This document shows positions 34,134 through 46,079 of a stretch of DNA of 64,000 bases, piece after piece. Origin of the DNA: Ligustrum vulgare (lineage: Eukaryota > Streptophyta > Magnoliopsida > Lamiales > Oleaceae); assembly GCA_963555705.1 (NCBI GenBank), contig OY743170.1:12687096-12751095 (forward strand), in the 5' to 3' direction. The stretch's first letter is position 1. Each line of letters opens with the position of its first letter. The position numbers were made by a program, and so were the translations under genes. The notes under the pieces are model-generated. The model saw nothing but the letters and a program-made list of their open reading frames with translations, made no database searches and had not been told where the DNA came from.

Positions 34134-35635
34134 ATGGCAAGTTTGGGTAACAAATATTCTTCCCTTCTATTTTCTCTTATGTTTTATTTAATTTAGTCAC
34201 ATCCATGGCGTGTACTAATAATAAGGCGTGGGTGCAATTCCTTGGATGCCCTTTCATCTTGATCTCCAGTCTGATTTACAAAAAGATCTTAGCTATTTGG
34301 ATTGAATCTTTCCACACTCCTTTCTTCGTATAATACTGCCTCAAACAGCAAGCTGTATTCCTGTTTCCTTAACTGGACCCTGTAATTTTTAAGGATTGAA
34401 TTGTTGTGTTTTTCCTGTATCTCTTCTAGACACAAGCACAAACTTGTGCTTAAGTGTGAGATTTAACCTTTCCAATACAGGCTAGAATTTCTTTAAGTTA
34501 GCTTCTAAACGGTTGTTTATAAATATTGTTTTACGGAGAGAAGACACCTACTGTGTTCTGCACTTCTTTCTGGAGCATGACACTGTAACACAGAGCACAT
34601 GACTGCACCTATTTTATCTTTTCTGACATACTGTCATTGTATTTCTTTGTGCACATTCTTCTTGTTATCTTAGTAATTATCATTTTTTGTCTTATGAAAG
34701 AACATTTTTAGTGTTTTCTTATAAAAGGGAGAATAAATGCTTCTTCTTGGCTTTGTTTGAAGGCCAGGAATGGCATAACGAATGTATTCCTTTTTGTCTT
34801 CTTCAGTGAGTTTGATACTTATTCAGCCTGGATGGAATTAATAAAGAGAGAAGAGAGGTTCCAGTGAAATCTTTAAAATTCGTCAAATGGAATAAAAAAT
34901 TGGACCCTTCAAAAAGAAAATAAAGTATCTATACTTGCATCTAATGGAAAGCTTAACAAGTCATAACCAGCCACTTCCTTTCCCCTTGAGACGTCAATCA
35001 GCTTTGCAGATAATTGGACATAAATCTATATTTGTTTTGCTGCAATTTATTACATTTTCTAATCTCTGCTTTAGTGGATTTTGGGTATGAGTGGATGTGG
35101 TTCGATTTGGTTCTTCTGAAATCAGAACCAAATCATAAATCGATGATTTTTTATTAATGGAACCAATTGATTTTTTTAAAGATATAGAACCAAATCGGAA
35201 CCAAATCGCTCGGTTCTGGTTTGGTTTACTTGAATTTTTAAATAATAAATGTAAATTAAAAGTTGTTTATATCCGCTTCTTTATTAGAATTCATTTACAT
35301 CATTACTAAATAGAAAATAAAATTTTTAGTTAACAAAACAAAAATTTTAAAAAATTAACATGTTATTCTATGTTAAAGAAGAAGAAACTCGACTGAAGGA
35401 ATCTCGCCGACTCGTTAAAACTTAGAGAATCAATCATAAAGGCCCTTTAGACTTATAGATATAGGTTACGATGAAGTTCTGACTCTCATTCTACCGTGAT
35501 TAAGGATGGCAAAACTGCTCGTCAGCTTGAACCGCTCGAGCTCGACTCAAAAAAAGTTCCAGCTAAACTCGGCTCGCGGCTCAAGATTTCGAGCCGAACT
35601 ATTTTTTGAGAGACGGGCTTTGGCTCGGCTCGAGC

Positions 35636-35684
<49 letters not shown>

Positions 35685-36318
35685 CCCACTAAAAAAAGCT
35701 CGATGGGAGCTTGAGTAATGAATTTCGACCACGAGCTCAGCTCAACTTGCCATATATATACATTTTCAATAAAAATTTTATGAATTTTTGCTATAAAAAT
35801 AAAAAAAATTAAAAGCTCGGGACTCGATTCGACTCGACTCGGAAAAAGCTCGACAAAAAAAGCTCGAGCGGAACTCCAGCCTTGATCTTCGGCTCGCGAG
35901 CCGGCTCGATTCGTTGACATCCCTAATCGTGATGCTGTATGAGTTAGAGATGGAATTTGCAATTTGAGTTTGAGTTAACTCTTGAGAATTGACGAATTGG
36001 GCTGAGGTTTATATATACATAAATTTTAAAAAATAAACATCAATGTCGTCGATGTGACTAAGGAGTGCAACGATTACTGTATTATGTCATATATGAGTGC
36101 AAGTAAAACAGTGTGAATGCGTGTCTATAATTAAAAAGAAGAAAAATGAATTAGATTTAGAATTTAGATTTATGAGTTAAAATCTTTGTCTAATAGGAAA
36201 TGAGATAAAATGTATGGTAAATAACATTTTTGTACATTTCACATTTATAATTTCAGATTTGAATTTTTTGTTGAGATGAATAGTACCCACTAATTTGTAA
36301 AAAGTATATATATATAGA
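34134..36318. other. Unit 2 copy of MYB-CC upstream region
   Basis: 34134-34261 is new sequence. From 34262 the text follows 2686-4735, including the MITE-like CTCGAGC repeat at 35497-35927, here with a poly-A run of about 43 at 35638-35683. The unit 1 counterpart of that run has about 12 A. No gene. Confidence 0.6.
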
Positions 36319-36489
36319 TGTTATAAATATTATACTATTTAGTGAATGACATTCATACCCCTGTAACCCTAAGGATAATTACTTTGTATATCTCTTTCTT
36401 CCCCTATATATATGGGGCTCTAATTCTTAATGAAACACAAGTTTATTTGCCTCTTTATTTTCTTCTCTCTTTCTCTCTATTTCATAACA
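36319..36489 (+). repeat. 5' LTR of Copia element with gag-pol
   Basis: 171 bp, TGTTATAAATATTAT to TTTCATAACA. Contains a TATATATATGGGG box region and a CT-rich leader. Confidence 0.95.
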
Positions 36490-37492
36490 CGTTATCAGCA
36501 CGATTCTCTAAAATTATTAGAAGGTAATATTTTTTTTATATATAGTCATCTGTCATGTGTACCAAAATTAATTTGGTTACACGTGAATTTTTTTTTATAT
36601 GTGTGTATCAAAAGGATGTCGAATCTTGTTCAAGTTACACATGAATTCCGTATGAACTCCATCCTCAATTCAATTTCGAATCTGCACACGCAAACCAAGA
36701 ATTATCATTTTAATCATTTCCAAACCTTGAATTGGTCTCCAATTTGGAATCTGGCAGCTTCGAACTTGATTGGTTTAGAGTCATTTTAATCATTTTAACC
36801 CTAGTACCATTAATCGTTCAGAGTCAGAATTGAGGCTGGATGCGATAATTTCTCTAATTTCTTTTCGTTTCCAATAATAATTGGTTTATTCATGTTCTAA
36901 ATTATGTAGATTGTGTACCCATGTTATTATGTTTAATTCATGCATTATTCACATACATATTTATATGTGTTTAATTTATATATATTATGGTTATTGTTGA
37001 TTTTTTTTTTACATTTAAATTAATAGTTCATTACGTTGTTGCTCCTGAAGTAGCGCAACTGTATAATTAATATTCCTGAAGAATATTAATATGACTATCA
37101 TGAATAATTTGTTGTTGCTCCTGAAGTAGCACAACTGTATATAATTAATATTCCAGAAGAATATTAATATGACTATCATGAATAGTTTGTTGTTGCTCCT
37201 AAAGTAGCACAACTTTATAATATTCAAGAAAGATTATTATTTGCTCTAGAAGAGTATAAATTATAATTGTCAATATTTCAGAAGAATATTTGACCTATTA
37301 TTGAAGAAATAATAGAAAAATACAACATGCTCCCGAAGTAGCATATATATCGAAGAATATGTCATAATGTTTATCCCTGAAGGAAAACATACAACTTATG
37401 TGATGTTGATGATCTGATTTATTATTATGTGGTTTAATCACATTCTTCGAAATTAATTGTATTTTTTATTTATTTATTGTGTAGTTATACAA
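36490..37492 (+). other. Leader with primer site and micro-hairpins
   Basis: Begins with the primer site CGTTATCAGCACGA. From 37030 to 37400 it holds many hairpins with CTGAA, CAGAA or CCGAA loops. Two perfect 10-bp stems ATTAATATTC enclose CTGAA (37066-37090) and CAGAA (37144-37168). GCTC-CTGAA-GTAGC types are near 37041-37055 and 37112-37128. Confidence 0.8.
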
Positions 37493-38539
37493 ATGGCCAA
37501 CATCACTAAACTCGAGTTTGTTGCACTTGACATATCTGGCAAAAATTATTTATCATGGGTCTTAGATGCTGATATTCACCTTGTCTCGAAAGGTTTGGGA
37601 GAGACAATAAAAGAAGGAAATAAAGAATCCCTGCAGGATCGTGCAAAAGCACTCATATTCCTTCGTCACCATCTTCATGATGGATTGAAAGTTGAATATC
37701 TCACTGTGAAAGATCCACAAATTCTCTGGAAAAACTTGACTGGAAGGTTTGACCATCAGAGGACTGTAGTTCTCTCCAAAGCTCGCTATGAGTGGATGCA
37801 TCTCCGTTTGCAGGATTTCAAAACGGTCAGTGAGTACAATTCTGAATTGTTCAGAATAAGTTCTAAGTTAAACTTGTGTGGAGAAAAAATCACTGATCAA
37901 GATATGTTGGAAAAAACTTTTTCCACTTTTCATGCCTCGAATGTGCTCCTGCAGCAGCAATATCGTGAGCGTGGTTTTAAAAAGTACTCCGAACTTATAT
38001 CATGTCTGCTTGTAGCTGAACAAAATAATGAATTGCTGCTGAAAAATCATGGGTTACGTCCAACTGGTTCTGTACCATTGCCTGAAGCAAATGGTACCGC
38101 ATTTCCTGAAGTAAATGCAATATCAAGACATGAACGTGGACGTGGACGTGGACGTGGACGCGGAAGAGGACGCGGACGCGGGCGCGGACATGGACGTGGA
38201 AGAAACCATGGACGTAATTTTCAGCAAAACAATCAGCAACAAGGGAACAATTTTAAAAGGCATAAAGCAAACGAAAATAGCATATCAAGAAAGGAGCATG
38301 AAGAAATTTGCTTTAGATGTGGAATGAAAGGGCATTGGGTACGTACCTGTCGTACGGCAAAATATCTTGTGGATCTTTATCAAAAATCAGTAAAGGGGAA
38401 AGAAAAAGTAGAGACAAATTTCGCTGATTATGATGGTCCAATTGATGTGACTCATTTGGACGTCTCTGACTTCTTTGCTGACCCAAATGGCAATATCGAT
38501 CATTTAATTGGAGGCGGTGTACTTGAGAATATTGATTAG
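37493..38539 (+). CDS. Copia gag (nucleocapsid) protein
   Basis: 348 residues from the Met of MANITKLEF, chosen because Copia gags of this kind begin there; upstream residues are hydrophobic leader readthrough. The N-terminal two thirds are the UBN2/DUF4219-type gag domain: SGKNYLSWVLDADIHL near 18, LRHHLHDGLKVEYL, and the KYSELISCLLVAEQNNELLLKN region. A run of Arg-Gly repeats (about 210-235) comes before a CCHC zinc knuckle CFRCGMKGHWVRTC (about 275-288). It forms the particle shell and packages RNA. The frame appears intact and could also package related non-autonomous RNAs. It differs in frame from pol, with about 190 bp between. Confidence 0.93.
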   Translation: MANITKLEFVALDISGKNYLSWVLDADIHLVSKGLGETIKEGNKESLQDRAKALIFLRHHLHDGLKVEYLTVKDPQILWKNLTGRFDHQRTVVLSKARYEWMHLRLQDFKTVSEYNSELFRISSKLNLCGEKITDQDMLEKTFSTFHASNVLLQQQYRERGFKKYSELISCLLVAEQNNELLLKNHGLRPTGSVPLPEANGTAFPEVNAISRHERGRGRGRGRGRGRGRGRGHGRGRNHGRNFQQNNQQQGNNFKRHKANENSISRKEHEEICFRCGMKGHWVRTCRTAKYLVDLYQKSVKGKEKVETNFADYDGPIDVTHLDVSDFFADPNGNIDHLIGGGVLENID

Positions 38540-38727
38540 TTTAATTTTCAGTATCTGAATTGTCCTTTTTCTTTAAAAGTTAGTATGAATTATGTTTTTA
38601 CTTATTTTTTTGAAGTTAGAGACATTTACATTATTAAGCATTTTTAGTTGATTAAAAATGTCGCTAAATTTCTTTTTATGAAATCAAAGTTTTAAAATAT
38701 TTATTTTGTTTTGTTTATAAATTCAGG
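38540..38727 (+). other. Gag-pol spacer with intron-like end
   Basis: T-rich spacer ending TTTATAAATTCAG directly before the GATGAATG that opens pol, a good 3' splice site. A donor-like GTACGT lies at 38339 in the gag zinc knuckle. Pol could be expressed from a spliced RNA; this is inference. Confidence 0.4.
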
Positions 38728-41700
38728 ATGAATGATCAGGATATCTGTTTAGTCGATAGTACAACTACACATACTATTCTTCAAGACAAAAAGTATTTCT
38801 TGAACTTAACATTATCAGAGAATAATGTTAATACAATATCAGGTGCATCAAAAATCGTTGAAGGATCCGGAAGAGCTTGTATTATTTTATCAAATAATAC
38901 AAAATTATATATTGACGATGCACTTTATTCTAGCAAATCCAGAAGAAATTTGCTTAGTTTTAAAGATATTCGCTGCAATGTATATCACATTGAGACGATG
39001 CATGAAAATAATGCAGAATATCTTTGCATAACTTCTTTTATATCTGGTCAAAAGCAGATAAAAGAAAAACTTCCGGCACTCCCTTGTGGCATATATTGTA
39101 CATCTATAAAGATGATTGAATCAAATATTATCACGAACCAGAAGTTCGTTGATCCAAAAAGTTTTATACTTTGGCATGATAGACTTGGACATCCAGGAAC
39201 AATAATGATGCGCCGAATAATTAACAACTCACATGGACATCCTCTAAAGAACCAGAAGATTCTTTTACCTAATGTTTATCCATGTGATGCTTGTTCGCAA
39301 GGCAAGTTGGTCATTAGACCTTCGACTACAAAAGTCAATATTGAATCTCCAACTTTTTTGGAAAGAATTCATGGAGATATATATGGGCCAATACACCCAC
39401 CATGTGGACCATTTCGGTATTTTATGGTTTTAATTGATTCATCTACTAGATGGTCCCATGTTTGCCTACTTTCTACTAGGAATGTAGCCTTTGCTAGACT
39501 ACTTGCTCAAATTATAAAATTACGAGCTCAATTCCCTGATTATTCAATCAAGAAAATTCGTCTCGATAATGCTGGTGAGTTTAGATCACAGATATTCAAT
39601 GATTATTGTATGTCAATTGGAATTGAGGTTGAACATTCGGTTGCTCATGTCCATACACAAAATAGATTAGCTGAGTCGATTATCAAACGTCTACAATTAA
39701 TTGCTAGACCATTACTCATGAAAACAAAACTTCCAACTTCTGTTTGGGGTCATGCCATATTACATGCTGCATCATTGGTTCGTTTAAGACCAACTGCGTA
39801 TTATCAATATTCTCCTTTGCAACTTGCAATTGGTCATGAGCCTAATATTTCTCATTTACGAGTTTTTGGTTGTGCCGTCCAAGTCCCAATTTCACCCCCA
39901 CAACGTACCAAAATGGGTCCCCAACGAAGACTTGAAATTTATGTTGGTTTTGATTCACCATCAATAATAAGGTATCTTGAACCTTTAACGGGTGATGTAT
40001 TCACTGCACGTTTTGCAGATTGTCATTTTGACGAAATGACTTTCCCAACCTTGGGAGGAACAAAACTACATCCTGAAAAACATGGTAAAATTTCATGGAA
40101 TGAAACAACTTTGTCTCACTTTGATCCCCGCAGCAATCAATGTGAGCAAGAAGTTGGGAAAATCATTCACTTGCAAAGAGTTGCAAATCAATTACCGGAT
40201 GTATTTGTTGACACGAGAAAAGTGACAAAGTCACATATACCAGCAGAAAATATCCCTGCACAAATTGATGTCCCTGAAGGACAATCTGCTATAGCAAATG
40301 AATCTCAAATACGCCAGAAGCGTGGTCGACCAGTTGGTGCTAAAGACTCTGTACCTCGAAAAAGAAAAGTACAAGAGAAAAACCAACCAAAAACTTCAGC
40401 AGAAGTAGTATTTGAAAAGATTGATCAATCGGATATTGAGAATATGGATCAATCGGATATTGAGAATATGGTTCCTGCAGAACCACAAGTTTTCGAAAAT
40501 AATGAGATTTCAATAAACTATTTAGTATCTCATAAACTATGGGAAAGGAATACTATTGTCATAGATGACATTTTCGCCTTTAATGTGGCTCTTGAAATAA
40601 TGAAAGATGAAGATCCTGAACCACTGTCTGTGAAAGAATGTCAGCATAGAAATGATTGGCCAAAATGGAAAGAAGCCATACAAGCGGAGTTAAATTCCTA
40701 AGAGAAACGAAAAGTATTCGGACCTGTAGTTCGAACACCTGAAAATGTAATCCCTGTAGGATATAAATGGGGTTTTGTAAGGAAAAGGAATGAAAATAAT
40801 GAGATTACAAGATACAAAGCTCGACTTGTAGCTCAAGGTCTCTCTCAAAGACCAGGAATTGATTATGAGGAAACGTATTCTCCCGTAATGGATACTATCA
40901 CTTTTAGATTCTTAATTAGTTTGACTGTGTCACAAAGGCTTGATATGCGCCTTATGGATGTAGTAACTGCCTATCTATATGGTTCACTTGATAGTGACAT
41001 ATACATGAAAGTCCCTGAAGGACTCAAAATTCCAGAAGCAAATAATACATGCCCGAGAACTATGTTATCTATTAAATTGCAAAGATCATTATATGGATTG
41101 AAACAATCCGGACGCATGTGGTATAATCGTCTTAGCGAATATTTGTTGAAGGAGGATTATAAAAATGATGACATTTGTCCCTGTGTTTTCATAAAGAAAA
41201 CAAATAGTGGATTTGCAATTATTGCAGTATATGTGGATGATTTAAATCTGATTGGAACTCCTGAAGAGCTCAATAAAACTGCAGATTATTTAAAGAATGA
41301 ATTTGAGATGAAAGATTTGGGAAAAACTAAGTTTTGTCTTGGGTTGCAAATTGAACATTTCCCAGAAGGATTATTTGTTCATCAATCTTCTTATACAGAA
41401 AAAGTTTTAAATCGTTTTTATATGGATAAAGCACATCCATTGGCATCCCCTATGGTTATTCGATCACTTGATGTGAAAATAGATCCATTTCGTCCACCTG
41501 AAGATGGAGAAAAAATTCTTGGTCCTGAAGTACCATATCTTAGTGCAATTGGAGCGCTAACATATCTTGCAAATTGTACTCGACCTGACATAGCTTTTTC
41601 TGTAAATCTCATTGCAAGATATAGCTCTACACTAACTCAAAGACATTGGAATGGTGTTAAACACATTTTTCGATACCTAAAGGGTACTATTGATATGGGA

Positions 41701-42231
41701 TTATTTTATTCTCAAAAATTGGGATCTTCTTTATTGGGATATGCAGATGCAGGTTATCTCTCTGATCCACATAAAGCTAAATCGCAAATAGGATATGTGT
41801 TTACACGTGGAGGAACAGCTATATCATGGAGATCCGTGAAGCAAACCTTGACAGCAACATCTTCAAATCATTCAGAAATTATTGCAATCCACGAGGCAAG
41901 TCGAGAATGTGTATGGTTGAGGAACATGACCCATCATATCCAAGCATCATGCGGATTAACTTCAACTAGAGACAGCCCAACAATTTTGTATGAAGACAAT
42001 GCAGCTTGTATTGCACAACTCAAAGGAGGCTTCATCAAAGGAGACAGAACAAAGCATATCTCTCCAAAATTCTTCTACACGCATGAGCTTCAGAAAACTG
42101 GGGATATTGATGTTCAACAAATTCGCTCGAGTGACAATGTAGCTGATTTATTTACAAAGGCATTGCCAACATCCACATTCAAGAAATTGGTTCATGAGAT
42201 TGGAATGCGTCGACTCAAAGATTTACAGTGA
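38728..42231 (+). pseudogene. Copia pol (protease, integrase, RT, RNase H) interrupted by one stop codon
   Basis: 1168 codons with one in-frame TAA at 40699-40701, otherwise open. Protease start CLVDSTTTHTIL has DST where DSG is usual. The integrase zinc site is WHDRLGHPG...CDACSQGK; catalytic residues appear in GDIYGP, RLDNAGEF and NRLAESIIKRL (D, D, E). Later come the basic RQKRGRP linker, the RT core with YVDDLNLIG, and RNase H segments YADAGYLSD and EDNAAC. The stop lies just before the RT domain. It is most likely a point mutation in this copy, so 38728-40701 and 40702-42231 would be separate products at best. The usual role is particle maturation, cDNA synthesis and integration. Confidence 0.92.
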
Positions 42232-42442
42232 TCAGTATCAGGGGGAGTAGCTGTACTCTTTTTCCTTCGCCCAAGTTTTGTCCCACTGGGTTTTCTTGGC
42301 AAGGTTTTGACGAGGCAGCATTTATTGTAATACTCCAAAATAACTGTACTCTTTTTCCTTCGTTTGATTTTTTCCCATTGAGTTTTTATCAAACAAGGTT
42401 TTAACGAGGCAGATATTTTGTAATATGTCATTCAAGGGGGAG
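42232..42442 (+). other. 3' non-coding end and polypurine tract
   Basis: Two or three blocks with CTCTTTTTCCTTCG and TTTTGACGAGGCAG, then TTCAAGGGGGAG before the LTR. Same architecture as 10615-10958. Confidence 0.75.
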
Positions 42443-42612
42443 TGTTATAAATATTATACTATTTAGTGAATAACATTCATACCCCTGTAACCCTAGGGAT
42501 AATTACTTTGTATATCCCTTTCTTCCCCTATATATATGGGGCTCTAATTCTTAATGAAACACAAATTTATTTGCCTCTTTATTTTCTTCTCTTTTCTCTC
42601 TATTTCATAACA
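42443..42612 (+). repeat. 3' LTR of Copia element with gag-pol
   Basis: 170 bp; differs from the 5' LTR at about four bases and one short indel. Confidence 0.95.
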
Positions 42613-42950
42613 ATAGATTATTTTTAAACCAAAAAGTATGCTATATTGTGAACTATGACGGCATGATTAATCACTGATTTAAAACATAGAAAAAAAAATG
42701 TCTTTTAAACAATAGTGACTAGGTTTGCCAACTCATCGATACTCTACTAAGATAGAAAATTAAACATGGCAGGTAAAAATTATTGAGTGGTAGATATTGC
42801 GTATATTTAGTGCTGTCCCTGTGCATTAGTTCCAACCAGTTGGACTTTTCTGGAAAGATCGTTTGATTCTTATAAGTCAGGAAATTTTATGCAGTATGGA
42901 GGAATCTGTAGAACCCTCTATGTAAAGGAAGTGTTTTTGCTTGCACGTGG

Positions 42951-43740
42951 CAGGCCCGGACCTGATGATAGGCCCAGCAGGCCGTCGCCTTGGGCCAAGT
43001 TTTTTACCCAAATTTGAGGGCCCAAAATAGGCTACCCTTTTAAAAAAAACAAAAATGTAGGCCCAATTTAAAAAAAAAAAAAAACAACTGCCAAGTGCTC
43101 CAGGCCACAAACCAAAACCAATAGTCCAATACGGTAAAACATCAATTTAATACTGATTACAAAATCAAAATTATACTTTCAGATTCAAAAAAATCTTCCA
43201 CAGAAGCCCTCGACTCCGGCATCTCCATACTTCATTCAAATGTTCTTCATTCTTCAAGGCTTCACCCCCACATTCACCGTTGCTTGTCGTCGTCTCCTGA
43301 GTCCTGACAGCAGTGGCCCACCTCGGTGCTCTATCACTGGCCGCTCGCCCAACGACCGCTTGGCACTTCGAAAGTTCACTTTTGACTTCTCAAATCTCAG
43401 GCTGAGTTCCCATAAATAATAAATTGCATAAATTAATCCCATGTTTTCTGCTTATGTTATTGTTATATAGCTTATTAGAAATTTAGAATGATTTGGCAGA
43501 ATGTAGTGAGATTCATCATTCAATTATTGAATTAGTTTTTGTTTAATTTTTACTTTTAGCTTGATGTTTCCATGTTGCCAGTTGTTTGGGATTCAGGATT
43601 CTGAATTAGAGAAGGGCTTAAGGGGATATACATTATACATATACACATTACTCCTACTCTGGCTTTCTTTTTGTCTTTCTAGGATTGGGAGGTAAGTGGT
43701 GACCAATCTATTAATTTAAGTTTAATTGATTCTGATAGCT

Positions 43741-43792
<52 letters not shown>

Positions 43793-43973
43793 GATTTTAT
43801 TTGCTTGAATTGAGATGAGTTCTTACTTTGCAGACTTATGGGTTATAAAAAATTTTGTTCATTGTTTTATTGTTAACTTACCATATTTAGTTATTAATAT
43901 TCTTATTGTGTTTGATCGCTTTCAATCTCCTGTAAAAAAAAATAAATAAATAAATAAATAAAAGAAAAAATAA
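42951..43973 (+). mobile_element. Retroposed sequence with A-rich tail and 10-bp target duplication
   Basis: Flanked by perfect TTGCACGTGG repeats (42941-42950, 43974-43983) and ending in an A/TAAA-rich tail (43932-43973), the marks of LINE-machinery retroposition. It begins CAGGCCCGGACCTG. Unit 1 has the single uninterrupted TTGCACGTGG at 5108-5117. The 1023-bp insert includes a (TA)n run (43744-43787) and a C-rich tract at 43200-43400, but no recognised gene. Confidence 0.65.
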
Positions 43974-44169
43974 TTGCACGTGGAAGGGTCCAATTTAAAA
44001 GTTCGCCTTTGACCCATACGATCACAGGTACGACACTGGCACGTGGATAGGATTGTATTGCATATGGGGAATGATGCTACATCATTAAATGACTCCTGAT
44101 AAAGAGAGCTAATATTTATGTATTGCTTGTAAAGGGTTTGAATGTAAGGGCAAAATAAATTACTAAGGG

Positions 44170-44369
44170 CGTGTTCTTTTGCAATTTAATTTGTCATCAT
44201 TACAAAAATTTAAATTACACAATTTCGCATACCGTTTTTTAATCATTCACATTTTTTCTCTTCAATTTTTAACCCTTCATCTTACCTAGAAAACACAAAT
44301 AAATCAACAAATAATTTCAATTCCTTGATTTGATACAAAACATTCCAAATTAAATTCCAAAAGAACACA
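44170..44369. mobile_element. MITE with 23-bp inverted repeats
   Basis: The left end GTGTTCTTTTGCAATTTAAT is matched by the reverse complement of the right end with one mismatch over 23 bases. About 200 bp, AT-rich, no coding sequence. The target duplication is not clear. Confidence 0.75.
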
Positions 44370-44712
44370 AACTAATTAATTGCTATATAATTTATTTATT
44401 TCCTGTCTGTCCGTGTGAGTTTTTCTTTGGTGGGGTGTGCCACAGGGTGATTTTATATCCCCTTTTGTTGTTTATGTTTCTTTCTCCTCTCTTTCCGCTT
44501 GATTTAGGTTGAAATAACTTCCGGAACAACTTGTTCCTCCTTGGATGCACTTTGTTTTGTTTACTTTGGCACACAAACGATAAAGCTGTAATTCCAGATC
44601 AGATGGTAATATGAGGCACAACTATTTATATATGTATGTACATAAATATTGTGTACATATGTATAATGTATAAATAATTATTCTACATATGGCTGTATGG
44701 CCTGTCCAAATC
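44370..44712. other. Non-coding; partly inverted junction of unit 2
   Basis: No gene. 44660-44706 is the reverse complement of 5182-5216 with small changes, marking a small inversion between the units just before the old Copia-like element. Confidence 0.45.
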
Positions 44713-46079
44713 AAGGTGGGTCGATTGCGAAGTCGAGCTTGGAAGTTTGGTGTCGGTTTTGAAGAGCTTAGCTCGATTTTGTGCGTTAGAGAATAAACAA
44801 TTTTAATATGGTATTAGAGTTAGTGCGTTATTTGATCAAGAAATTAGTAGAAGAAATTGAAAACTGGAGCTAAAATAATCGGTAGAATCCAAGAGCGAAA
44901 CTGTCCAGAATTTTAGTCAAGCCGCCAGACTGAAATCGTGTTTTCCGACTAAACGACTGACCACTTGGAAGAACAATTACCACATGTGTACTCAGCAGGT
45001 TGAGGCGAAGTTCATTGGTCAGAAAGTGGGAATGAGCAGCAGCGTGTGTGACAGCGCGTGGCTCGATTTTTTGAGGAAGTTTTCTTCAAACAAATTGTGT
45101 ATTTTATCATTTCTAAAATTTTGGTGGTGTTAGATTTTCGTTCCAATTTTGGATCTTAATCCGGATGATTTTTCCCTTGATAGTTTGGGAATCGATCTTT
45201 AGTTGTTGTATTGCTTCCATTGCTACAAGTTTAGGGACAAAAAGTGGTGGTCCTAAAGTTGAGAAAATTTTCATCTCTCCTAATTTACGGACCAATAGAT
45301 TGGTCTGCTCGGTAAATTGGCTCATCCCTTTTAAATTTCTTCTTTAACAAACTATCGCGTGGGTTGATCGTTAGTATTGAGATTACCATAAAGGGGTAAC
45401 CATTCTCTGTTGCTAGAATTTAGGTTTTAACTGTCTTACTAGCTTATGTGTTTGAGGTGTGAAACTGCTTATAAATCTTGTTCGATCTTTTGATTGTGTG
45501 GTGACATAATTCATGTTTGTTGCTTCTTCTTTTTATTCTTGTTAATCATGTTAGATTTCTTTTGACTCTTGGACTACTTGTTGTGATTAATTGTCAATTC
45601 GTGATTTTTTGTTCAATTCATGTCCAAAAATGAATGTACGTTTTAATTTGGGCATTTTTAATGGGAAAGGGGATTTTCCCATTTGGCAATAGAAAATGAG
45701 GAGAATTTCGGTTCAACAAAATGTTTCAAAAGTTATTACATTTTTTTGTTAATCATGTTAGATTTCTTTTGACTTTTGAACAACTTGTTGTGATTAATTG
45801 TCAATTCGTGATTTCTTGTTCAATTCATGTCCAAAAATGAAGGTATGTTTTAGTTTGGGCATTTTTAAGGAGAAAGTGGATTTCTCCATTTGGCAACAGA
45901 AATTGAGGTGAATTTTGATTCAACAAAAGGTTTCAAAATTTATTACTGACATTTTTTCATTAATTTTTCGATCAGAAAGATGATTGAGAAGAATTTGTTT
46001 ATATTTCAATTGTTTTACACTTATCTAATGTTGTTTTGAGAAAGGCTGGTAAACTTGATACCACGAACGAACTGAGGAC

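Larger units (their letters stand above)
36319..42612 (+). mobile_element. Copia LTR retrotransposon with gag and interrupted pol
   Basis: 6294 bp with 171- and 170-bp LTRs (36319-36489, 42443-42612) and target duplication ATAGA (36314-36318, 42613-42617). The LTRs differ at about four bases plus an indel. CGTTATCAGCACGA follows the left LTR, and AAGGGGGAG precedes the right. The order is gag, protease, integrase, RT, RNase H. Its LTR ends, primer site, 3' motif blocks and micro-hairpins match the cassette-bearing element at 5226-11166, making it a plausible helper type. Pol contains one stop codon, so this copy is probably not fully autonomous. Confidence 0.95.

Noticed and set aside
35522..35962. 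146-codon minus-strand frame with a long Phe run
   Set aside because: Produced by a poly-A tract inside a MITE-like repeat.
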